A stretch of 64,000 nt of DNA from Bifidobacterium catenulatum subsp. kashiwanohense JCM 15439 = DSM 21854 (GTDB lineage Bacteria; Actinomycetota; Actinomycetes; Actinomycetales; Bifidobacteriaceae): contig NZ_AP012327.1 of the NCBI RefSeq assembly GCF_001042615.1, positions 62,001 to 126,000 on the forward strand, in the 5' to 3' direction. A model generated the notes under the pieces. The model did not search any database. It was not told where the DNA came from and was given only the letters and a program-made list of their open reading frames with translations. The stretch's first letter is position 1; each line of letters begins with the position of its first letter. This document shows, piece after piece, positions 7,384 to 16,985 of this stretch. A program made the position numbers and the translations under genes.

Positions 7384-8751
7384 TTAGCCGCGGGAACCGT
7401 TGGTGTAGAAGCGTGCCAAGGCTTCATTGCGGAATTCGTCGAAATATCCGCCGTCAATCGACGCGCGAATGTCGTCCAGCAGCTTCACGAAGAAATGCTC
7501 GTTGTGGATCGTGGCCAATGTGAAACCGTTGAATTCGCGGGCGCGCAACGCATGATCCACGTAAGCACGCGAATAATGCGTGCACGTGTAGCAATCGCAG
7601 CCCTCTTCAAGCGGGCCAAAATCATGCTTGAATTGCGCGCGCTTGATGTTGTAACGTCCGTCGCGCGTGAAAATCGCGCCATTTCGGCCGCAACGCGCCG
7701 GTGCGACGCAATCGAACGTGTCTCCACCATTCTCGACACATGCGAAAATGTCGTCGACTGCAGCGATGCCGAGCACGTGACGTGGCCGGCTTTCCGGCAT
7801 CGCATCGCAAATCCAAGCGCAAGTGTCGCCGATAATGCGCTTTTCAATCGCGCCTCCGATACCGACGCCGTCGAAATCCAGCGAAGCGATCTGTTCAGCT
7901 GCATGCCTGCGCAAATCCTCATAATTCGCACCCTGCACCACGCCATACAGCGCCTGATACGGCTTACCGACGCGCTCTTCGGTAAGCCTCTTATGCTCGG
8001 CAACGCAACGCTGCGCCCAACGGTAAGTGCGTTCCACGGAACGTTCCTGGTAGCCGCGTGTGTTCATCAGTGTGGTCAGCTCGTCGAATGCAAACATGAT
8101 GTCGGCGCCGATCTTATGCTGGATTCCCATTGATATTTCGGCGGAAAAACGGTGCAGTGAGCCGTTGAGCGGCGATTTGAATGTTACGCCGTCCTCGTCT
8201 ACGAACGCGAGGCGCTCTTTGCCTTCGGCGATCACGTCGTCTGATTTCATTCCGGTCACATCCATGGCGAGGGTTTTCTTGAAGCCCGCGCCGAGCGAAA
8301 GCACTTGGAAACCGCCAGAATCGGTGAAGGTCGGACCGTTCCAGTTCATGAATTTGGCAAGGCCGCCGGCTTCGTCGAGCACTTGCTCACCGGGGCGTTC
8401 ATACAGGTGAAACGCGTTGGACAGCAGGCATTGTGCGCCGAGGTCCTTCATGGTTTCGGGCAGCACGGCTTTCATCGCGGCCTGCGTGGCCACGGGCACG
8501 AACGCCGGAGTGTGAATATCGCCGTGGGGGGTATGAATGGTGCCGGTGCGGCCGTATCGTGCGCCGCCGCGTCCCTTGCCGTCGGCCGCGTCGGGAAGGC
8601 GGGTTTTCTGCTCGAAATAGAAGGCGTCGCGGCGGCCCGGCTTGCCTGGTTCCGCTCCACGCGGATGTTCGATGAGATTCTCGGACACTGCGGTTGCCGC
8701 GTTTTGCGTGTCTTGCGCTGTGTCAGTAGATGATTCGATGAGGCTTGTCAT
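7384..8751 (-). CDS. tgt: Queuine tRNA-ribosyltransferase (tRNA-guanine transglycosylase)
   Basis: Exchanges guanine 34 of GUN-anticodon tRNAs for a queuosine precursor in the cytoplasm. The 455-residue product contains the family hallmarks: TDSGGFQVLSLG with the active-site Asp, GVVQGANYEDLR (substrate loop), GIGGAIEKR, HVLGIA, and the zinc site CDCYTC with a following Cys/His (residues about 390-420). The first 55 residues are a low-complexity extension not usual in the family, so a later start is possible. In organisms without preQ1 synthesis the enzyme uses salvaged queuine; no queuosine synthesis gene is visible here. A four-copy 42-bp-spaced repeat lies in the divergent region shared with the protease gene. 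Confidence 0.95.
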   Translation of the reverse strand: MTSLIESSTDTAQDTQNAATAVSENLIEHPRGAEPGKPGRRDAFYFEQKTRLPDAADGKGRGGARYGRTGTIHTPHGDIHTPAFVPVATQAAMKAVLPETMKDLGAQCLLSNAFHLYERPGEQVLDEAGGLAKFMNWNGPTFTDSGGFQVLSLGAGFKKTLAMDVTGMKSDDVIAEGKERLAFVDEDGVTFKSPLNGSLHRFSAEISMGIQHKIGADIMFAFDELTTLMNTRGYQERSVERTYRWAQRCVAEHKRLTEERVGKPYQALYGVVQGANYEDLRRHAAEQIASLDFDGVGIGGAIEKRIIGDTCAWICDAMPESRPRHVLGIAAVDDIFACVENGGDTFDCVAPARCGRNGAIFTRDGRYNIKRAQFKHDFGPLEEGCDCYTCTHYSRAYVDHALRAREFNGFTLATIHNEHFFVKLLDDIRASIDGGYFDEFRNEALARFYTNGSRG

Positions 8752-8814
8752 GCGAAATATTTTATGCGATAGCGCCGATTGCCGACGGTGGCTACGTCGT
8801 TCGCCGGCTGAATA

Positions 8815-9010
8815 CGATTTTCCTTATATGTGGCAGATTCGTTCCGTTGAAAAATGTGATTTCCCTTATATGTGGCAGTTTTCCGAAAACAAGAGTCGTT
8901 AGGGGGTATTGAAACGACGTTTTGAACCCATCTGTGCAGAGGAAAGTGCCACATATAGCGCAAATGAGTTTTTGTGTGGCTGCATTTCTGCCACATATAA
9001 CGCGAATGAG
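8815..9010. repeat. Four copies of a TTATATGTGGCA motif, two per orientation, 42-bp period
   Basis: The core occurs at 8824-8835 and 8866-8877 on the plus strand and, inverted, at 8947-8957 and 8989-9000. Within each pair the distance is exactly 42 bp. Flanks are also similar (plus-strand copies preceded by GATTT..CC, inverted copies by CATT.GCG on their own strand). The pairs face each other across about 70 bp in the region between the divergent tgt and htrA-like genes. Regulator binding sites or a small repeat element are possible. No protein-coding gene is supported here. Confidence 0.8.
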
Positions 9011-9236
9011 TTATCGAATTTCTTGCGATGGTTGTGAGAAGGCGTATCGGCTGAGGTTTGTCAAGTTGCATCGCATAGCCTCTGGTACCGTATGGAGAGA
9101 ACTGCCAAGAGATTCGGTTGCTACTTTCAACAAACATTCAGGAAACTTCCAGAGCGAGTATCTTTACTCGTAGATAGCAGTTCGAGCGGCACGATTGCTG
9201 ATTTGTGAAATGCCGCGAGACGAATAAGGAGCGAAA

Positions 9237-11219
9237 ATGGCTGAAGAGAACGACCAGAACGCCGTGCAGCCGCAGAATGATGAGCAGCAGACCGTGCCGA
9301 TGCCGCCGGTTGATGCGGAACAGACGCAAACTTACGCAGGCGAGCCGTATGCCGCAGAGTCGGCTACCGAACCGATTGACGTGCAGGGCGGTATTGAGGA
9401 TCAGCCGACGGCCGCCATGCCTGTTGCGAACGATGGCGCTTCGACGGAATTCGCGGCTGCGGCGGGCGATACTCCGGATTATGCTTCCGCAGCGGGCGAG
9501 CGTACCGTGGTTGGCGGTTCCGCGCAGGATGCGCCGTCTCAGCAGTACCGTCCGGCACCGGAATATGGTGCGTACGGTCCCGTGCCGACGCAGCCGGCTA
9601 ATGGCGCCGCAGCCGCGAACGGTACGGCGAGTGACGCGCCGAACATGCCTCCGCAGCCGCAATATGGCACATACGGGCAGGCTCCGCAGCAGCCGCAGCG
9701 GCCTCGCAATCCTTTCTTCGGAAATCCGTATGTAGGTGGAAATCAGCAGAACGATCAGCAGAACGCGCAATCGAATAACGGCAATCCGTTCATAAAGCCC
9801 ACGGCGCAAGGTGGTGCCAACGTGCCGCCGGCCGGGCCGAATAATCCGAATAATGGCAACCCGTTTGGGAATCCGAATAACGGTAATCCGTTCGGTACCC
9901 CGCAGCAGAATGGCGCTGCAGCCAAGCCGAAGTCCGCTTCCGGCGTGACCGGGCATGTGATGACCGGCGTGGTGGCGGCGCTTGTTTCCGCGGTCCTCTG
10001 CCTCGGCGTCGGCTACGCGGCAATCACCAATGGATGGGTGACCGTACCCACCTCCAGCTCACTGACCAACGTAAAGTCCAACACGTCCGGATCCGGTTCG
10101 GCTAAAGCCAAATCCGGCGAGGCCGCGGACTGGAGCGCAGTGGCGAAAGAAGTGTCCGATTCTGTGGTGTCCATTGACGTGGCAACCAGCGACGGCAGCG
10201 CCAAAGGCTCCGGCGCAATCATTAGTGACAAAGGCTACATCGTCACCAACAACCATGTGATTTCCGGTGCGAAGCAGATTCAAGTGACGCTCGCCAACGG
10301 CACCATCTACTCAGCGCAAATCGTCGGCACCGACACCACCACCGATCTGGCCGTAATCAAACTCGACAATCCTCCGAGCAATCTGAAAGCCGCAGAATTT
10401 GCCGATTCCGACAATCTTGCCGTGGGTGAATCCGTGATGGCCATCGGCAATCCGCTCGGCTACGATGACACCGCAACCGTCGGCATCGTTTCCGCGCTCA
10501 ACCGCCCGGTGACCGTGTCCGATGACAACAACAACGACATCGTCACCAACGCCGTGCAGATTGACGCGGCCGTCAACCCAGGTAATTCCGGCGGTCCGAC
10601 CTTCAATGCGGCCGGCCAGGTGATTGGCATCAACTCGTCCATCGCATCCACCACAACGTCTTCCGGCACAGCCGGATCCATCGGCATCGGCTTCGCCATT
10701 CCATCGAACCTGGTAAAGCGTGTGGCCAACGAAATCATTGACAACGGTACCGTGCAGCATGTGGCGCTCGGCGTCACCGTCAAGAGCTCCACGGTTGAGG
10801 CGGACGGCGTGACCCGCGGTTGCACGCAGGTGCAGTCCGTGGTCGACAACAGCCCGGCAGCCAAGGCCGGAGTGAAGGCCGGCGACTCCATCGTGGCGTT
10901 CAACGGCAAGGCGGTGAACAACAACTATTCGCTGCTCGGCTACGTGCGCGCCTCCGCCATGAATGACAAGGTGACATTGACGGTCGTGCGCGACGGCAAC
11001 ACCATGGAGCTTGACGTGACGCTCGACCAGGAGGAATCCCAGACGAACTCCTCCAACAACCGGAACCAGCAGAACAACGGCAATGATGGCCAGAGCCAGA
11101 ACGGTAATGGCAATGGTAACGGCGGTAACGGCGGCAACGGAAATGGACAGAGCGACGGCAATGGTAGCAACGGCTACGGTGACGGAGGCGGCCTGTTCGA
11201 CCCGTTCGGTCTGTGGTAA
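9237..11219 (+). CDS. HtrA/DegP-like membrane-anchored serine protease with PDZ domain
   Basis: Envelope quality-control protease of 660 residues. A long cytoplasmic Pro/Gln/Asn-rich tail (about residues 1-240, with repeated NNGNPFG units) precedes one membrane helix (about 242-262). Outside lies a trypsin-like domain with catalytic His340 (TNNHV), Asp370 (TTDLAV) and Ser451 (NPGNSGGP). A PDZ domain follows (about 510-600), and a Gly/Asn/Gln-rich tail ends in LFDPFGLW. This matches actinobacterial HtrA/PepD proteins. Start is the ATG at 9237 behind AAGGAGCG. It stands alone, divergent from tgt, and a terminator follows at 11419. Confidence 0.93.
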   Translation: MAEENDQNAVQPQNDEQQTVPMPPVDAEQTQTYAGEPYAAESATEPIDVQGGIEDQPTAAMPVANDGASTEFAAAAGDTPDYASAAGERTVVGGSAQDAPSQQYRPAPEYGAYGPVPTQPANGAAAANGTASDAPNMPPQPQYGTYGQAPQQPQRPRNPFFGNPYVGGNQQNDQQNAQSNNGNPFIKPTAQGGANVPPAGPNNPNNGNPFGNPNNGNPFGTPQQNGAAAKPKSASGVTGHVMTGVVAALVSAVLCLGVGYAAITNGWVTVPTSSSLTNVKSNTSGSGSAKAKSGEAADWSAVAKEVSDSVVSIDVATSDGSAKGSGAIISDKGYIVTNNHVISGAKQIQVTLANGTIYSAQIVGTDTTTDLAVIKLDNPPSNLKAAEFADSDNLAVGESVMAIGNPLGYDDTATVGIVSALNRPVTVSDDNNNDIVTNAVQIDAAVNPGNSGGPTFNAAGQVIGINSSIASTTTSSGTAGSIGIGFAIPSNLVKRVANEIIDNGTVQHVALGVTVKSSTVEADGVTRGCTQVQSVVDNSPAAKAGVKAGDSIVAFNGKAVNNNYSLLGYVRASAMNDKVTLTVVRDGNTMELDVTLDQEESQTNSSNNRNQQNNGNDGQSQNGNGNGNGGNGGNGNGQSDGNGSNGYGDGGGLFDPFGLW

Positions 11220-11418
11220 AGCGCGACAGACCGCCGCGGTTGGCCGTGGATGGTTGCGGTCGGCTACGGCGGGCTGCAATACAGGTGGCGACCACCCGAT
11301 AGGCTGACGGCGAAGACGTAACTGGAGTTGCTTAATCGCAAGAACGTCTTGTGAACGTCATCGCGAGAACGGTAAAACCGCGGAAAACCAACGAAAACCA
11401 ATAAAAGTTAAAAGTAGA
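11220..11418. other. Non-coding stretch behind the protease gene
   Basis: No convincing gene or repeat seen. The next 45 bp form a terminator, and the remaining 130 bp to the ATPase gene hold only its start region, with a GTAAGGAGAT ribosome-binding site. Confidence 0.5.
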
Positions 11419-11464
11419 AGCAGGACTGTGCGAACAATCGTACGGTCCTGCTTTTCTATTTTTT
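11419..11464 (+). terminator. Rho-independent terminator of the protease gene
   Basis: AGCAGGAC pairs with GTCCTGCT, with further inner pairing (GTGCG/CGTAC), followed by TTTTCTATTTTTT. Confidence 0.85.
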
Positions 11465-11596
11465 GGCAATTGCGGCACGAAAATCGCAAATGTTTGCTAC
11501 GCTGGAAATATCTTTTTACGCCGTGTATCGATGGCTCGCGCGGGCGAGGCGCCGATGGGTTAACAAGGCGTCCGATACGAGCGTAAGGAGATTCTC

Positions 11597-14032
11597 ATGC
11601 GTAGAATCATCGATATTTGCTGGCGACTGTGCAAGCAGGTTCCGTTACTGCCGATTACCATTCTGGCCGCGATTCCGTTGGCATTGCTGGGGGAGTGGAG
11701 ACCGTGGGGCGAGGCTGCGTGGGTTTCTCACGATTTGCATGCTGGCTTCGGTTGGCTGAACGCGTTTAATCCGGGTGTTGGGCAGTGGATAGTGATCGCA
11801 CTGGTTGCATACACGATTGTGGTGACGGTGCGTGGCATGATCGACGATCTGCGGAACGGCCATGTTGGCGTCGATCTGCTGGCGGTCGTTGCGATTGCGT
11901 CAACGGTTGCAGTGCAGGAATATTGGGCCGCTTGGGCCGTGGTGCTGATGATCTCATCCGGCGAGGCGATCGAGGAATTCGCGCAGTCGAAGGCCGAAAG
12001 CAACCTGACTGCGCTGATCGACGCGGCGCCCCGAACTGCGCACGTGGTTGCGCTGCCGGGAGTGCGCGGGCATGTGCATGCGACGGGCAACGAGCATACG
12101 GCCGACGTGACAGCCGACGGATTCCGTGCCGTCAGAATGTCCGACTCTGCAGAATCGGACAACCAAGACGGTGAAAAGCATGCTTATGTGTCCGATTCTG
12201 GAGAAACGGACACAAAAGATGCTTCGCAAACGTATGATGCGGCTGGAGAGCGCTTCGAAACGGTCCCCGTCGATCAAGTGCGGCTCGGCGACGTGATTCT
12301 GGTGCTGCCTGGCGAAACAGTGCCTGTCGACGGCGAGTTGCTGTCGGGTGTGGCCACGCTGGACCTGAGCAACATCAACGGCGAGCCTGTGCCGCGTGAA
12401 GTGTATGCGGGTGCTCGCGTGATGTCTGGCGCAGTCAATGGCTCGACCACGTTGACCATGCGTGCCACGCAACTTGCGCAGGATTCGCAGTATCAGAAGA
12501 TTCTCGAGCTGGTTTCGTCGGCGCAAGAGTCGCGCCCCGCTGTTGTGAAGACCGCGGATATGCTTGCAGTGCCGTTTACCGTGCTTTCGCTTGCGATTGC
12601 TGGGATTGCATGGGCGGTTTCCGGATTGCCGCTGCGATTTGCACAGGTGCTGGTTCTCGCCACGCCTTGCCCGCTTCTTATTGCCGCTCCGGTTGCGTAT
12701 GTGGCTGGAACAGGGCGCCTTGCCAAAGCGGGAATCCTGATTAAAGCACAGGACGTGTTGGAAAATCTAGGTCGAGTATCGCATATTTTCTTCGATAAAA
12801 CCGGCACGCTTACCGTCAAGCAACCGCAGGTCGTGCGCGTGGAGAAACCGTTCGGAACGAGTTCGCCGCTCAATGAAGACCATATTCTCATGATGGCCGG
12901 TGTGGTGGAAAGTTACTCGGTGCACATTCTGTCGAAAGGCATTGCGGCGGCCGGGCGCAAGGCCATGAACGACTTGTACGCGCGGTATACGTCGGGGCAG
13001 CGGTTGTGCGCTGAGCGTGATCTGCCTGGGCACGGGCACGACTATCCGGTGGTGAAGAACATTGTGGAGGATTCAGGCAAAGGTGTTGCCGGCGAAGTGA
13101 ATGGGCATCGGGTGCGTGTGGGGCGTTTTGCGTATGTGACGGCCGACGAAGCCGGATTCATGCCGGTGCTGCATGCGCCGGGTGAACGCTACGTGTCCGA
13201 TTCTCCCAAATCGGACACTCTAGGAGTACGAGACGGAATGTCTGACGATGCGCAGTCTACAGTTGTAGCCCCCTCCATTACCTCTTACGCTGAGGCGTCG
13301 CAGACGACGCCCGTCCGCAAGTCCGAAACCGCAAACTCACTGTTCGCTCCGCTTGCGCCGGACGAGATGGCCGCATATGTGGCGATCGACGGCAAACTGG
13401 CCGCCCGCATCGTGCTTCGCGACGTGCCCCGTGCGAATGCGAAACGTTCCTTGGCCCGTCTGCATGAGCTTGGCATCAAGGAGCTGTCCATGCTTACCGG
13501 CGACAAGGCCGCGTCCGCCCGCATCATCGCAAATGAGGTCGGTATCGATGACGTACAATCCGAGCTGTTCCCTGAAGATAAGGTTGCCGCTGTTAAAAAC
13601 GCCACCGAGTCCACGCATCAAAACCAGTCCATGCCCGCCCGCATCATGCGTCGTATAACTGGCGAATCCAGGAATCACCAAGTCACCATGATGGTCGGCG
13701 ACGGCGTCAACGATGCCCCTGTACTTGCAGTCGCAGACATCGGCATGGCCATGACCGACGGCACGTCCACCGCAGCTTCCGAATCCGCGCAAGTGGTCAT
13801 CATGAATGATGACATCGCCTCTGTGCCGCGTGCCATCGCCATCGCGCGCCGCACGAAAAAGGTGATGTTGCAGGCGGTGCTGATCGGCCTCGGCCTTGCG
13901 ATTATCGGCATGATCGCGGCCGCGTTCAATCTGATTCCCGTGGTCGTTGGCGCATTCATGCAGGAGGCGATCGACGTGGTCAGCATTCTGTGGGCGCTCA
14001 CTGTGCTTTTCGACCGCGGCGAATCCGCGTGA
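11597..14032 (+). CDS. P1B-type metal-transporting P-type ATPase
   Basis: Membrane ATPase of 811 residues, probably exporting a transition metal. It has the CPx motif TPCPLL in the metal-binding helix, the phosphorylated Asp400 in DKTGTLT, GDGVNDAP, and an N-domain His in SVHILSKG. No N-terminal HMA metal-binding domain is present. The actuator loop reads SNINGEPVP in place of the usual TGE, keeping the Glu. Three copies of the dispersed palindrome are inside the frame: residues about 181-188 and 198-205 at the start of the actuator domain, and 533-540 in the nucleotide-binding domain, each reading Ser-Asp-Ser-x-x-Ser/Thr-Asp within extra hydrophilic linkers. Metal specificity (Zn/Cd/Co or other) cannot be decided from the sequence. 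Confidence 0.88.
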   Translation: MRRIIDICWRLCKQVPLLPITILAAIPLALLGEWRPWGEAAWVSHDLHAGFGWLNAFNPGVGQWIVIALVAYTIVVTVRGMIDDLRNGHVGVDLLAVVAIASTVAVQEYWAAWAVVLMISSGEAIEEFAQSKAESNLTALIDAAPRTAHVVALPGVRGHVHATGNEHTADVTADGFRAVRMSDSAESDNQDGEKHAYVSDSGETDTKDASQTYDAAGERFETVPVDQVRLGDVILVLPGETVPVDGELLSGVATLDLSNINGEPVPREVYAGARVMSGAVNGSTTLTMRATQLAQDSQYQKILELVSSAQESRPAVVKTADMLAVPFTVLSLAIAGIAWAVSGLPLRFAQVLVLATPCPLLIAAPVAYVAGTGRLAKAGILIKAQDVLENLGRVSHIFFDKTGTLTVKQPQVVRVEKPFGTSSPLNEDHILMMAGVVESYSVHILSKGIAAAGRKAMNDLYARYTSGQRLCAERDLPGHGHDYPVVKNIVEDSGKGVAGEVNGHRVRVGRFAYVTADEAGFMPVLHAPGERYVSDSPKSDTLGVRDGMSDDAQSTVVAPSITSYAEASQTTPVRKSETANSLFAPLAPDEMAAYVAIDGKLAARIVLRDVPRANAKRSLARLHELGIKELSMLTGDKAASARIIANEVGIDDVQSELFPEDKVAAVKNATESTHQNQSMPARIMRRITGESRNHQVTMMVGDGVNDAPVLAVADIGMAMTDGTSTAASESAQVVIMNDDIASVPRAIAIARRTKKVMLQAVLIGLGLAIIGMIAAAFNLIPVVVGAFMQEAIDVVSILWALTVLFDRGESA
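12139..12211. repeat. In-frame palindrome pair (51-bp period) in the P-type ATPase
   Basis: Copies at 12139-12160 (C at arm position 7) and 12190-12211 (A/A mismatch). They read SDSAESD and SDSGETD, 17 codons apart, and the gene stays open. Confidence 0.9.
13195..13216. repeat. In-frame palindrome in the P-type ATPase nucleotide-binding domain
   Basis: Copy with centre TCCCAA reading SDSPKSD. The following 45 codons look like low-complexity linker. Confidence 0.85.
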
Positions 14033-14074
14033 TTTGCGGAGAGTGGTGTCAAGCGCGGCGCTTTGGGGAAGCGT

Positions 14075-15085
14075 TTACAACGAGCTTGGCGAGATTTCTC
14101 CAGCGATCGATACGCGCATCCACTTGCCAAAGTCTACTCTGGTCACGCCTTGCGACAGCAGGAACATGATTTTCGCATACGTGGCTTCCAGCGTCATATC
14201 GCCAGATCCAATTGCGCCGGCGCGTGCGATCGCATCGCCCGTCTCGTAATGGCCGAGCAGCACTTCCGCCTGCTGACATTGCGACGCGATCACAACGGGA
14301 ACATCGTCATGTAGCACGTCGGCAATCACGTCAGTCAGTCCAGGCTCGTCGCTCGGCACATTGCCGACGCCGTACGCACGCAACAAAACCGCTTCCGGCC
14401 GCGGCGTAAGCATCGCTTCCAACCGTGCCGCGGAAATGCCGGGTACCATATCGATCACCGCAACATCATGGCGAGAGTAAGGCTGAGGCGACGTCCAACC
14501 GCAGCCAACCGCAGCGGAATCGCCCGCATACCAATGCCATGGCGTGCCAGTGCGTGCCAGCGGGCCGACGGAAGGCGCCGAAAATCCTTCAAACGCCCAA
14601 CTCGACGACTTACTTACGCGATTTCCGGCAAACAGGTGATGTCCAAAAAACAGTCCCACACCGTGGAATCGTCCGCTCATCGCGGCGTTCAGCGCACCCG
14701 TGACATTCGCAGTGGCATCCGATTCGATTTTGCCGAGCGGATGCTGCGATCCCGTGAAAATCACCGGCTTGCCGAAATCGGCCAGTGCATACGAAAGCGC
14801 GGCGCTCGAATAGCTCATCGTGTCGGTGCCATGCAGCACCACGAACGCGTCGGCATCATCGTGATGCGCACGCAAGTCATCAACCATCGTCTGCCAATTG
14901 TCGGGCGTCGCGTTCGACGAGTCGATAAGCGGATCAAGCTCGGTGAACGTGAACAGGCTTGCGTCCATGTGCGCGTCCTCCAGCAGGCGGAACAGCCAGC
15001 CGCGAGTGTCGGCTCCTGGAATCAGGCCGTTCGGCGAGTCAATCATGCCGATGGTGCCGCCGGTATATGTGATGTGAATGCGCAT
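14075..15085 (-). CDS. ansA: L-asparaginase
   Basis: Hydrolyses L-asparagine to aspartate and ammonia. The 336-residue protein has both asparaginase signatures: YTGGTIGM near the N-terminus with the nucleophilic Thr, and LHGTDTMSYS near residue 85 with the Thr-Asp pair. QQAEVLLGHYETG in the C-terminal domain fits the family. No signal peptide is visible, so a cytoplasmic type I enzyme is likely. It is downstream of an amino-acid permease gene on the same strand (144 bp gap) and converges with the ATPase gene. Together they suggest asparagine uptake and breakdown as a nitrogen source. Confidence 0.92.
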   Translation of the reverse strand: MRIHITYTGGTIGMIDSPNGLIPGADTRGWLFRLLEDAHMDASLFTFTELDPLIDSSNATPDNWQTMVDDLRAHHDDADAFVVLHGTDTMSYSSAALSYALADFGKPVIFTGSQHPLGKIESDATANVTGALNAAMSGRFHGVGLFFGHHLFAGNRVSKSSSWAFEGFSAPSVGPLARTGTPWHWYAGDSAAVGCGWTSPQPYSRHDVAVIDMVPGISAARLEAMLTPRPEAVLLRAYGVGNVPSDEPGLTDVIADVLHDDVPVVIASQCQQAEVLLGHYETGDAIARAGAIGSGDMTLEATYAKIMFLLSQGVTRVDFGKWMRVSIAGEISPSSL

Positions 15086-15103
15086 ATTGCCACCTCTTAT
15101 GAT

Positions 15104-15128
15104 GAGGGCCCTCGCTCGATGAGGGCCC
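15104..15128 (-). terminator. Hairpin between permease and asparaginase genes
   Basis: GGGCCCTC pairs with GAGGGCCC around a short loop. There is no T-run, so it may be an mRNA-processing or attenuating hairpin that lowers asparaginase expression rather than a full terminator. Confidence 0.5.
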
Positions 15129-15229
15129 GATTGCAGTTATTGCGATTGTACGTTCGCCTGACGCCGAAGCATGCCGGAACGCTGGAATGCCGGCGATTGC
15201 CATCGACGCCAAGGTTTGCGATGACGTGC

Positions 15230-16735
15230 CTACTTGCCCGGCACTTCCGTGGTTTCCAGCACGTCGGCGACATCGTTGTCGTTGTCGTCAAGCATCTCAT
15301 CCATGAGATTGCCGTTGATGCGGCCGCGCACGTAGAACCATCCGGCGATCATGGCCACAACCACCACCGCGAACATGAGCAGCGTCCAACGGCCGGCCGC
15401 GCTGGTGAGATTGGACAGCACGACCACGGCGAAGAACAGCAGCGAGATGTAGTTGGTGTACGGGGCTCCCGGCATGCGGTACGCGGGGCGGGTCTCCTCG
15501 CCGGCCTTGACCTTCTTGAGGAAGGAGATATGCGTGACGAGGATGGCGGCCCACGTTCCTGCGATGCCGATGCCGGCGAGGTTCATGACGATTTCGAACG
15601 CGTCAGACGGCAGCACGGCGTTCAGCACGACGCCGATCAGACCGAGCGCGGAGGTGATGATGATGCCGCCGTATGGTACGTGATGCTTGTTCATGCGGGC
15701 CGCGAACTTCGGGCCGGAGCCGGCCACCGCCAGGGATCGCAGGGTGCGGCCGGTGGAATACAAGCCGGCGTTGAGCGAGGACAGCGCCGCGGTGAGCACG
15801 ACCACCTGAATCACATCTCCGGCGTGCGGAATGCCGATGCCGGAGAAGAACGTGACGAACGGGGATTCGTTAGAAGAGTAGGCGGTGTACGGCAGCACAA
15901 GAGCCATCAGCACGACGGATCCCACATAGAACACGAAAATGCGGATGATCATGGAGTTGATGGCCTTCGGCAATACCTTTTCGGCGTCCTTCGCCTCGCC
16001 CGCGGCCACGCCCACCATTTCGGTGCCGCCGAAGGCGAACACCACGCCCAGCGTCAGGGCGAACACAGGGGCGATGCCCTTCGGGAACAGGCCGCCGTTG
16101 TCGGTGATGTTGGCCACGCCGGCGTGGGAGCCGCCCACCGGAGCGCCGGTGACGATGACCCAGATGGCGATGACCATGAACGCGATGATAGTGGCCACCT
16201 TGATGGCGGCGAACCAGAATTCCGCCTCACCGAACATCTTCACGCTCAGCAGATTCAGCACGAACACCAACGCCAGGGCGATCAGTGCCAACAGCCACTG
16301 CGGCACGCCTTGGAACGCCTTCCAGTAGTGGAAATACACGGCCACGGCGGTGATATCGGCCATGACGGTGACCGACCAGTCGAGGAAGAACAGCCAGCCG
16401 GTCACGTAGGCGCCCTTCTCACCCAAGAATTCGCGGGCATACGACACGAACGCGCCCGACGATGGACGGCGAATCGCAAGCTCACCCAACGCGCGAACCA
16501 TCAGGAACGCGAAAATACCGCACACCGCGTATGCGATCGCAAGACCTGCGCCACCCTGCGCAAGACGGCCACCCGCGCCAAGGAACAGGCCGGTGCCGAT
16601 GGAACCGCCGATGGCGATCATCTGGATATGACGGGGCTTCAGAGCCTTCGCATAGCCGGCGTCGCTCTTGTCGAGCTTGCGTACGCCGCCTTGCTCCGGT
16701 GCTTTGGATTGCGCCAAGTTGTTGGAGTCACTCAT
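15230..16735 (-). CDS. ansP: Amino-acid permease of the APC/AAT family, probable asparagine permease
   Basis: Proton-coupled amino-acid importer of 501 residues with twelve predicted membrane helices. The first contains the AAT signature IAIGGSIGTGLFLGAG, followed by GELAIRRPSSGAFVSYAREFLG and the conserved GGTEMVGVAAGEAKD loop. The acidic C-terminal tail (DEMLDDNDNDVADVLE) is unusual but hydrophilic. Start at ATG 16735 is chosen because the family's cytoplasmic N-terminus begins there. Asparagine specificity is inferred only from the downstream asparaginase gene; other neutral amino acids are possible. Confidence 0.85.
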   Translation of the reverse strand: MSDSNNLAQSKAPEQGGVRKLDKSDAGYAKALKPRHIQMIAIGGSIGTGLFLGAGGRLAQGGAGLAIAYAVCGIFAFLMVRALGELAIRRPSSGAFVSYAREFLGEKGAYVTGWLFFLDWSVTVMADITAVAVYFHYWKAFQGVPQWLLALIALALVFVLNLLSVKMFGEAEFWFAAIKVATIIAFMVIAIWVIVTGAPVGGSHAGVANITDNGGLFPKGIAPVFALTLGVVFAFGGTEMVGVAAGEAKDAEKVLPKAINSMIIRIFVFYVGSVVLMALVLPYTAYSSNESPFVTFFSGIGIPHAGDVIQVVVLTAALSSLNAGLYSTGRTLRSLAVAGSGPKFAARMNKHHVPYGGIIITSALGLIGVVLNAVLPSDAFEIVMNLAGIGIAGTWAAILVTHISFLKKVKAGEETRPAYRMPGAPYTNYISLLFFAVVVLSNLTSAAGRWTLLMFAVVVVAMIAGWFYVRGRINGNLMDEMLDDNDNDVADVLETTEVPGK

Positions 16736-16985
16736 AATTCTTCTTCTTCGTGATACGGTGCGCGCCACAATCGTAAATTTTCCCACCACAACGCGTTGCA
16801 GTGACGGTGTCAATCGATTGACAGTGCATAGTGTCGCACATAGTATACGGTTTGTTTATTACTTACGGTGGTGTTCGCCGGCGACATGACCCCGTACTCC
16901 GTCGGGCGCGCATGCGTGAGGAAGTCGCAAGAAAATACTCGTGCGCCCCTGTTGCAAATGCAGGGAATGCATTAGGCTAGAGCGC

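Noticed and set aside
8748..9137. 129-codon minus-strand frame between tgt and the protease gene
   Set aside because: It is built around the repeated TTATATGTGGCA motif and lacks a ribosome-binding site and protein-like composition.
10152..10176. Half-site of the palindrome (GTGTCCGATTCT) inside the protease gene
   Set aside because: Only the left arm is present; it encodes a normal part of the protease domain, so it is likely coincidence.
14468..16753. Long plus-strand open frame of 761 codons opposite the asparaginase and permease genes
   Set aside because: Its product is rich in Arg, His, Gly and Glu without any family motif, and it is the antisense of two clearly recognisable genes.
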